From NCBI GenBank assembly GCA_009782825.1, contig WRII01000026.1, forward strand, positions 1 to 37,916: DNA of 37,916 nucleotides, in the 5' to 3' direction. The notes below the pieces were generated by a model. It was not told the origin of the DNA. It ran no database searches and saw only the letters and a program-made list of their open reading frames with translations. The position numbers were made by a program, and so were the translations under genes. This stretch comes from Peptococcaceae bacterium. GTDB taxonomy: Bacteria; Bacillota; Desulfitobacteriia; Desulfitobacteriales; Syntrophobotulaceae. This document shows, piece after piece, positions 32,689 through 37,916 of the stretch (the first letter of the stretch is position 1; every line of letters begins with the position of its first letter).

Positions 32689-33459
32689 ATGAACACGTAC
32701 AATCAAGGCAACATCGAACAGGGCGCGGTAAAACAGGAACAAGGAAAGGATAAATTGGAGCTGATTGTCGTCATCATGCTTGGCATAACCGCGCTCCTGA
32801 CCGCATGGGCAGTCTGGGTAGGTTCCGTGCACGGGAGTAACCAATCCCAAAACTATACCGAGGGCAACATCCTCTCAGGAATAGGAAACGCGGAATATAA
32901 CAGAGGAATCCAAATGTTGATGACAGATATGTTGATGTACAACGAATTCAACAACATGGTAACCGACCTGGCTTATGCCAAAAAAATCGGAGACAGCGCT
33001 GAAGCCGCTAAACTGGAATGGAAAATTCAACGGGAAATTGACGATCTCACTAACACCGCGAACGAAACCACAACTGACGAAGAAATGCACAAGGTATATC
33101 AGGAACTCATCCTCGCCTTATCTCAGGCTGCGGAAGAAGGCAAACCCCTTGATATGGCTGATCTCGTTCAAATTGAAGGATACATGGATTTGTATTTGAA
33201 ACCAGCAACAGAGATTTGGGAAGAGGCCAAACACCTCGTCGATCAAGGCAATTCCGATAATGCCAACGCCAACAGATTCGGGCTTGTCGCGGTGTTCACC
33301 GCAATGACTTTGTTTATGCTGGGTATTATATCCTCTTTAAAGCGCAGCTCAAACAAGCGTGTCGCGTTCGGTATTGCGATAGGAACTTTCTTGATTGCGA
33401 CAATCTATATGATGTCCCAGTCGTTCCCTGATAACCTATTATCGTTCTTCGGCGGTTAG
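32689..33459 (+). CDS. Membrane protein with one N-terminal and two C-terminal spans (DUF4337-like)
   Basis: A 256-residue protein. A short cytoplasmic start (about 1-24) leads to a membrane span at about 25-46 (LIVVIMLGITALLTAWAVWVG). A helical central region (about 50-190) follows, with an 'NYTEGNILSGIGNAEYNRG' stretch, then two spans near 195-215 and 224-243. The pattern resembles the poorly known DUF4337-type membrane proteins. The start is chosen from GGGGGAG four bases before the ATG at 32689; the frame is open 18 codons earlier. Its TAG stop interlocks with the TAA stop of the convergent fusion gene. Function unknown. Confidence 0.82.
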   Translation: MNTYNQGNIEQGAVKQEQGKDKLELIVVIMLGITALLTAWAVWVGSVHGSNQSQNYTEGNILSGIGNAEYNRGIQMLMTDMLMYNEFNNMVTDLAYAKKIGDSAEAAKLEWKIQREIDDLTNTANETTTDEEMHKVYQELILALSQAAEEGKPLDMADLVQIEGYMDLYLKPATEIWEEAKHLVDQGNSDNANANRFGLVAVFTAMTLFMLGIISSLKRSSNKRVAFGIAIGTFLIATIYMMSQSFPDNLLSFFGG

Positions 33460-36400
33460 AGCTCTTTTTCAGCAATAATCATTGTCGCAGCGCCCTTGTG
33501 CCAAATTTTTTCCACCCCAACAAAACCCGCCTGCACAAACAACTTGATTTGATTGTCAACCGTACAGGGCGTGTCGAGATGATAAAACTCGCCATCCGAA
33601 ATATTCTGCTCAGCGCGGAGTCTCTTGCTCTCGGCAACCCCGTGATCTTCCTCCTCTTGAGTATCAACCATGTAATCACATTCAATATATTTTCCGCCGG
33701 GCTTCAAGGCTTTGCGAATGTTTATATACAGCCCGGTTTTCTCCTCATGAGTAAGATGATGCATGGTTTGAAATGAAATAACGCAGTCATATTTTTCTGA
33801 ACCGAAATCATAGCCAAGATAACTTGCGCAGACCCGTATAACGTTCTTGTCGCTGTACTTTTCGGCAAGCTTATCAAGCATGGCCTGTGTCAAGTCAATG
33901 CCGGTTACGCAGACATCCGGATGGAGCCAGAAAATTTCTTCGAGTTCCAAGCCGGTGCCACAGCCCAAGTCCAGCAATGTTTGGGCCTCAGCAGGAATGC
34001 GTTTCGCCAGCTCTTTGTGCCCTTCTGCGATACCTTCGATGTTTTGCAGCATATGAGCATCATATATATCAATGCGGGCGCTAAAAAAATCGTCCATCTT
34101 TTCGAGGGTATTTCCGGTTCCAAGCACATCTCTTGCCTGTTTTGTGACAGCTTTTATAAACTCGCCTTTTGCGTTGGTATACCCGTCCCGGTCATGCTCA
34201 AATCGCCCTTTAAGCTTGACCTTAAGTTCGGCATATTTGGCGGCTGCCTCCGGATGTAGCGTTAGATAATCACGAAAGTGCACTTCGTCCCAGTCGCCGG
34301 GATAACGCACATGGATATGATAGACTTTTTCCGCAAAACCCTGTGATGTGTATCCTTTGAGGAACATAATATGTGGCGGTTTGTTATCAGGATCAGGGAC
34401 AGTGGGCTTTCTAATGCAGATGTATTCATCACTGGGCAGGGAAGCAATCAGCTTTTCAATATTGGTGTCCACAGCAATCTCCAGCAAAATATCTACTGTG
34501 GGTTTGGCGGTCAGCCCAGGAACCGATGTGCTGCCAATATGATTGATACGGACAATAGCATCATCACTGATAAGCTCAAGCAACCGTTCCTTTTCCTCAT
34601 CATACCACTGCGGCCAAGCAGGATTGTATTTGCTGAGAATGATAGGGAATCGTTTCGCTCGCTCTGCATCGGTCATGTGTTCAGGGGCGTGCAGCGGTGT
34701 CTTAATGCCGGCCAGGCGCCTCTTGCGTCTGAGAGAAAACCCTACGCACAGCAAGAGGATACCCCCTGAAAGGAGTGTCACAGCTATGCCTAAATAGAGA
34801 TGCTTGGGCACATATTTTAAGGTGACGCTATGAACGCCTTGAGGGGCGCCTTGAGGGGCGCCTTGCACGGTTCCTTGAGGGATTTCGACGGCCATAAGCG
34901 TATCAAATACCTTGATCGCCGGCGTACGATTTCCGTCAACATGGAAGTGCCAGTTCTCTTCGTAAGGAATGGTAAACAAGAGATAGGTTTTATCGCTTTG
35001 ATTGGTGACCTCGCCCTCTAAATAAGCACCTGTATAGGAATTTATCATATATGGTGAAGAGGACACTTCCTCATAATACTCATTAAAAACTCTCATATTT
35101 TGGTAGTAAAACAAAGCGCCCTCCATAAAGACCTCATCTTCATTAAGTTTTATTCTGAGGGTGATGGGAGTGTCGCTGACAGTACGCTTTCCAAGATCAA
35201 GAATATTGTGGTTATACGTATTAAAATAGGACCCTAAGGAGTTATCATCTCCTGTGGAGGTATCATTAATAAAGATTTCCACATCTCTGATCTCGTGAGC
35301 CGGGAAAAAGGCATATAAAGGATCGGCGCTTATGTTGTTGATAGAGTATTCTATAAAAGCCTCCTGAGTGGCATCTTGTTTTCTATAACAGACACCGTCT
35401 TCATAGTCTTCCTCTCTCAGATTCGTGAATGCTATAGTTTTAATTTCAGCAGGGTAAAACAGCGCCTCCTCAGGAGTGTTTTCAGGGGCCTGCTCAACAG
35501 CCTGCTCAGGGGCCTGCTCAGGGGCCTGCTCAACGACCTCCTCAGGAGTGTGCGCCATGGCGTTCCATATACTATTTTGCAGGGCAAACGGATCTTTTTC
35601 TGACAAGGTCACTTGCAGGACATCCTCACGGACCATAAAAGCCAAAGGCAGAGCGTATGGATTTTTATAAACCAGAACATCATCTTGCCGCCATAGGAGT
35701 TCGTAGGGTTTTTTAATTTGATCTGTTGTAAGCAAATACTTTATACCGAACAGGCTGTCAACAGAAATGGTAGATCCTTGATTATAGTAAGACCAGTAGT
35801 CGACATAGGTGCGAAACCCCATTTTCTCCATAAAGGCTTTGACAAATTGTTTTTCGGTTGAACTAAAGTGCGTAAGCCCGTGATAATTGAACAGCATAGG
35901 ATCATTAAAATTATAACGGTAGGTTTGTTCCACCCGATAAAAGGTGGAGTCCATCTCTTTGAGTTGATCATGAATGGCTTTATTCTTTTGAGTATAGGTA
36001 TAATAATTGTCGTATGGCGTGTACTCCACAGAACGCAATGTTAAATAGCTGTTAACCCCCAGATCCATCAGACAGAGACACAACGCGGCGACAATATAAA
36101 TTTTTAGAGGACGCTTGGCGTAGAGGAAAAAGGTGGTGAGAATGAGCAGGAAAATGAAAACACTGATATATATTTTTGCGGAACTTGTATGCGGGTATTG
36201 ATACTTTTCGACAATCATAGAGAATCCCAACACTATCGCAAAAATCGAAACGCTTACTTTTGGAGTAAGAATAGGCTTGGATTTTTGATATCCTTTGTAA
36301 GCTATGAGAATGAGTAGAAAGCTAAAAATAAAACTATAGCGATAGGGGAACCCAAAAGGAGAATTAAAGCCATGCCATATCGCATCACATATATTGATAG

Positions 36401-37430
36401 TGAAGGATACTATGAGGACCGATAAGAGTATGCCGGAACCGATTTTTTCTTTACGGGATATTTTTTTATTAAGAAAAAATATCACACAAAACAAAATAAT
36501 AAGCATACCACAATAGATGTTAGGGAGTTCCTGAGACTCATTCCCAATATAGAATTTGGAGAAGAAATCCATGAGCGCAAAATTCGTTTCAACGGTATGG
36601 GGGAAAAGTGCGAAACTGGCTTTTCCCCCACGAAGCGCCTGTAATGTTGGGAGCAGAATAAAGGCGGATAATCCTCCGGCTAACAGAGAATACCCTCCAA
36701 AACGGTGTATGGAGCGAAATATTTCTTTGTTTTTCCAAGAAACTGTGATTTGGTTTTGAAAGAATAGAAGGGAACAGAAAAAATACACAAGAGAAAATAA
36801 GCAAAGCATGAACCCTATATAATAGTTTGAAATGATCGCAGCCCCCAAGGATAGGATATAGAGAAAGGGAGACTGCTTTTTTATTATTTTTTCAATGCCA
36901 TAGACAATAAGGGGTAACACTATGACCCCGTCCAGCCACATAATATGGGGTTGGTAGACCATCATGTAGGCCATTAAAGCATAGGACGTGGAAAAGAGCA
37001 GAGAGCTTCTTCGCAGCGCCTCCCGGTTCAAGAAGATGTTCATCGTCAGACCGCAGAGTCCGGTTTTTATCAAGGTCAACACCATAACAGCGGTTGGTAA
37101 ACTTTCGGTTTTAAAGAATAAGAGGATGAAGTTCAACGGGCTCAACAAATAGTAGGCGCCTAATCCGATCATGTCTCCGCCCAGATTTTTAGAAAAGGTA
37201 TAAAAGAGGCTCCCGTCTTCTAAGACAACGTGCCTAAAATATGACAAGAAGCTGATGTATTGGCCATTCAAATCACTTGTTAATAATGATTTATCTCCAA
37301 AGGGGTGAATTCCAAGAAAACAATATACCGTGAGCAGGGTGAGCATAGGGATGGAAAAGGCTGTGATATATGTGTATAGGTGTTGGCGGGTTTTTTTCGG
37401 TATTTTCATCTTATTTTTCATCAATGGCAA
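33456..37430 (-). CDS. YfhO-like membrane protein fused to GrpB domain and SAM methyltransferase
   Basis: A 1324-residue, apparently uninterrupted fusion. Residues 1 to about 905 are a YfhO-family polytopic membrane protein: about twelve spans, the early 'SLLTSDLNGQYISFLSYFR' with the acidic residue typical of GT-C-like enzymes, then a beta-rich outer domain and a final span (about 880-903). YfhO is linked to lipoteichoic-acid glycosylation in Bacillus. Residues about 919-1095 are a GrpB domain (YNPAWPQWYDEEKERL, HIGSTSVPGLTAKPTVDILL). Residues about 1112-1324 are a class I methyltransferase (LDLGCGTGLELEE, GIDLTQAMLDKL, ISFQTMHHL). Met919 and Met1112 look like former start codons. The start used is TTG behind AAAGGGGG; an ATG three codons on is possible. 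A tandem-repeat linker occurs at about residues 630-650. Confidence 0.88.
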   Translation of the reverse strand: MPLMKNKMKIPKKTRQHLYTYITAFSIPMLTLLTVYCFLGIHPFGDKSLLTSDLNGQYISFLSYFRHVVLEDGSLFYTFSKNLGGDMIGLGAYYLLSPLNFILLFFKTESLPTAVMVLTLIKTGLCGLTMNIFLNREALRRSSLLFSTSYALMAYMMVYQPHIMWLDGVIVLPLIVYGIEKIIKKQSPFLYILSLGAAIISNYYIGFMLCLFSLVYFFCSLLFFQNQITVSWKNKEIFRSIHRFGGYSLLAGGLSAFILLPTLQALRGGKASFALFPHTVETNFALMDFFSKFYIGNESQELPNIYCGMLIILFCVIFFLNKKISRKEKIGSGILLSVLIVSFTINICDAIWHGFNSPFGFPYRYSFIFSFLLILIAYKGYQKSKPILTPKVSVSIFAIVLGFSMIVEKYQYPHTSSAKIYISVFIFLLILTTFFLYAKRPLKIYIVAALCLCLMDLGVNSYLTLRSVEYTPYDNYYTYTQKNKAIHDQLKEMDSTFYRVEQTYRYNFNDPMLFNYHGLTHFSSTEKQFVKAFMEKMGFRTYVDYWSYYNQGSTISVDSLFGIKYLLTTDQIKKPYELLWRQDDVLVYKNPYALPLAFMVREDVLQVTLSEKDPFALQNSIWNAMAHTPEEVVEQAPEQAPEQAVEQAPENTPEEALFYPAEIKTIAFTNLREEDYEDGVCYRKQDATQEAFIEYSINNISADPLYAFFPAHEIRDVEIFINDTSTGDDNSLGSYFNTYNHNILDLGKRTVSDTPITLRIKLNEDEVFMEGALFYYQNMRVFNEYYEEVSSSPYMINSYTGAYLEGEVTNQSDKTYLLFTIPYEENWHFHVDGNRTPAIKVFDTLMAVEIPQGTVQGAPQGAPQGVHSVTLKYVPKHLYLGIAVTLLSGGILLLCVGFSLRRKRRLAGIKTPLHAPEHMTDAERAKRFPIILSKYNPAWPQWYDEEKERLLELISDDAIVRINHIGSTSVPGLTAKPTVDILLEIAVDTNIEKLIASLPSDEYICIRKPTVPDPDNKPPHIMFLKGYTSQGFAEKVYHIHVRYPGDWDEVHFRDYLTLHPEAAAKYAELKVKLKGRFEHDRDGYTNAKGEFIKAVTKQARDVLGTGNTLEKMDDFFSARIDIYDAHMLQNIEGIAEGHKELAKRIPAEAQTLLDLGCGTGLELEEIFWLHPDVCVTGIDLTQAMLDKLAEKYSDKNVIRVCASYLGYDFGSEKYDCVISFQTMHHLTHEEKTGLYINIRKALKPGGKYIECDYMVDTQEEEDHGVAESKRLRAEQNISDGEFYHLDTPCTVDNQIKLFVQAGFVGVEKIWHKGAATMIIAEKEL
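34843..34883 (-). repeat. 12-bp tandem repeat in the fusion gene (QGAP units)
   Basis: Repeated GGGGCGCCTTGA units encode QGAP-type repeats in a loop of the outer domain of the YfhO part. Confidence 0.7.
35479..35538 (-). repeat. 12-bp tandem repeat in the fusion gene (APEQ units)
   Basis: Repeated GGGGCCTGCTCA-type units encode APEQ-APEQ-AVEQ-APE, an acidic low-complexity linker in the outer domain of the YfhO part. Confidence 0.8.
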
Positions 37431-37477
37431 TGAGGACAGTCCCCCTTTGTAAAGGGTTGATTTATTCTATTGAAATA

Positions 37478-37506
37478 ATTATAGTCCCCAATACCTTGTA
37501 TAGCAA
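37478..37506 (-). promoter_or_regulatory. Promoter of the YfhO-GrpB-methyltransferase gene
   Basis: On the minus strand TTGCTA (37506-37501), 17 bases, TATAAT (37483-37478). The same TTGCTA -35 box is used by rpmB. The leader of about 45 bases ends in AAAGGGGGACTGT, whose GGGACTGT overlaps the core of the dispersed repeat. Confidence 0.65.
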
Positions 37507-37515
37507 ATATCTCAT

Positions 37516-37565
37516 TAATGCGGGCTTTGCCCGCAAGTGGTCAGTGATCAGTGGTTAGTGGTCAG
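37516..37565 (-). repeat. 50-bp repeat, second copy
   Basis: Perfect reverse complement of 15543-15592. On the minus strand its TGACCAC ladder begins directly at the end of a WG-repeat reading frame and supplies the TGA stop (37564-37562). Confidence 0.92.
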
Positions 37566-37684
37566 CCTTCAAAAACAGGTTCAATAATAAACTTACCATC
37601 AGAACCAACAAAACCCCATTTTCCATCTCTCTCCATAGTACCGCCTATCTCCGTGGCAAGTGAAGATGAAAAATACTGATCATG
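37562..37684 (-). pseudogene. WG-repeat gene fragment cut by the 50-bp repeat
   Basis: An open stretch of 40 codons encodes a WG-repeat unit, with RDGKWGFVGSDGKFIIEPVF as the recognisable part (compare the family pattern DGKWGxIDxxGxxVIxPxxD). An in-frame TAA closes it upstream at 37685-37687, and the stop at its end comes from the 50-bp repeat. WG-repeat regions often follow a kinase domain in Firmicutes surface proteins, and a kinase fragment lies just upstream, so both are probably remains of one gene. Confidence 0.7.
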
Positions 37685-37703
37685 TTACTGTAAATAAAAT
37701 CTG

Positions 37704-37862
37704 TCAGGAGCCTGTGCCCCGGTAATAGGGCATGACCATATAGGCGGTATCGTTGGCCTCGATGAAGCGCAGCACGGCGACCAGGCCGGGGTGGCGGAAT
37801 CTGGCGAGGATGTGCTCCTCAGCATATGCGGATTGAACAAGCCGCGAAGCGGCGTAATCTCG
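37704..37862 (-). pseudogene. Ser/Thr protein kinase fragment
   Basis: The minus-strand frame ending at the TGA at 37706-37704 encodes EEHILARFRHPGLVAVLRF, then EANDTAYMVMPYYRGT. This is the alpha-C helix to hinge region of a Hanks-type kinase, of the kind that reads 'ARFRHPNIVRVLxFFEANGTAYMVM'. No glycine loop or HRD/DFG follows; the frame stops after 53 codons. The codons before about 37825 carry a GCCGC-GAA-GCGGC hairpin (37841-37853) and do not look kinase-like. The gene is a truncated remnant, continuing or rearranged beyond the window edge. Confidence 0.7.
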
Positions 37863-37916
37863 TCATTATATATGCCGGAGCGGAACACCGCAAATCAATC
37901 ACATAGACAAGCTATG

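Noticed and set aside
37685-37888. 67-codon minus-strand frame at the right end
   Set aside because: It is a different frame from the kinase-like one; its translation has no similarity, while the neighbouring frame shows clear kinase residues.

Overview
The window looks like a low-to-mid GC Gram-positive chromosome, most likely a Clostridia-type Firmicute. The basis is the gene order on the minus strand: priA, def, fmt, a YugP-type protease gene, rsmB, rlmN, PP2C phosphatase, PASTA kinase, rsgA, rpe and thiN, with rpmB beside them on the plus strand. This is the Bacillus/Clostridium 'priA to rpmB' housekeeping block. I cannot name a genus from sequence alone.

Layout. 1-1290: rpmB (+) and thiN (-) share a bidirectional terminator. 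1292-3469: a plus-strand membrane Ser/Thr kinase, divergent from thiN and convergent with rpe. 3432-13620: a tightly overlapping minus-strand operon in the order rlmN, fhaA-like, fhaB-like, PP2C phosphatase, SEDS glycosyltransferase, class B PBP, PASTA kinase, rsgA, lipoprotein, rpe. It couples ribosome maturation genes to a phospho-signalling and peptidoglycan-synthesis module arranged like the actinobacterial fhaA-fhaB-pstP-rodA-pbpA-pknB cluster. 13815-19594: a visibly AT-richer accessory island of seven minus-strand genes lying between rlmN and rsmB. It encodes a coiled-coil protein, a 598-residue protein, two single-pass membrane proteins, a WXG100-like protein, another small helical protein and a degenerate P-loop ATPase. 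19915-26719: rsmB, YugP-like protease, fmt, def, a zinc-ribbon protein and priA. 26980-27053: tRNA-Trp. 27149-37430: mixed accessory genes, namely a GrpB-family protein, DegV, Uma2, a Ca2+-type P-ATPase, a membrane protein and a giant YfhO-GrpB-methyltransferase fusion. 37562-37862: remains of a kinase/WG-repeat gene.

The most interesting items are these. (1) The accessory island: two of its proteins, one soluble and one membrane-anchored, share a C-terminal domain of about 135 residues ending in a SLxxLSxxEIxELYxxY motif, and they sit beside small proteins that resemble type VII secretion partners. (2) Dispersed short repeats, namely six copies around TAAGGGACTGTAACTAA, a perfect 50-bp inverted pair and a 13-mer pair, which repeatedly supply the stop codon of the gene they touch. 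(3) The three-domain YfhO-GrpB-methyltransferase fusion. (4) In-frame 12-21 bp tandem repeats in the linkers of at least five genes. All functional assignments come from motif reading by eye; no database search was run.
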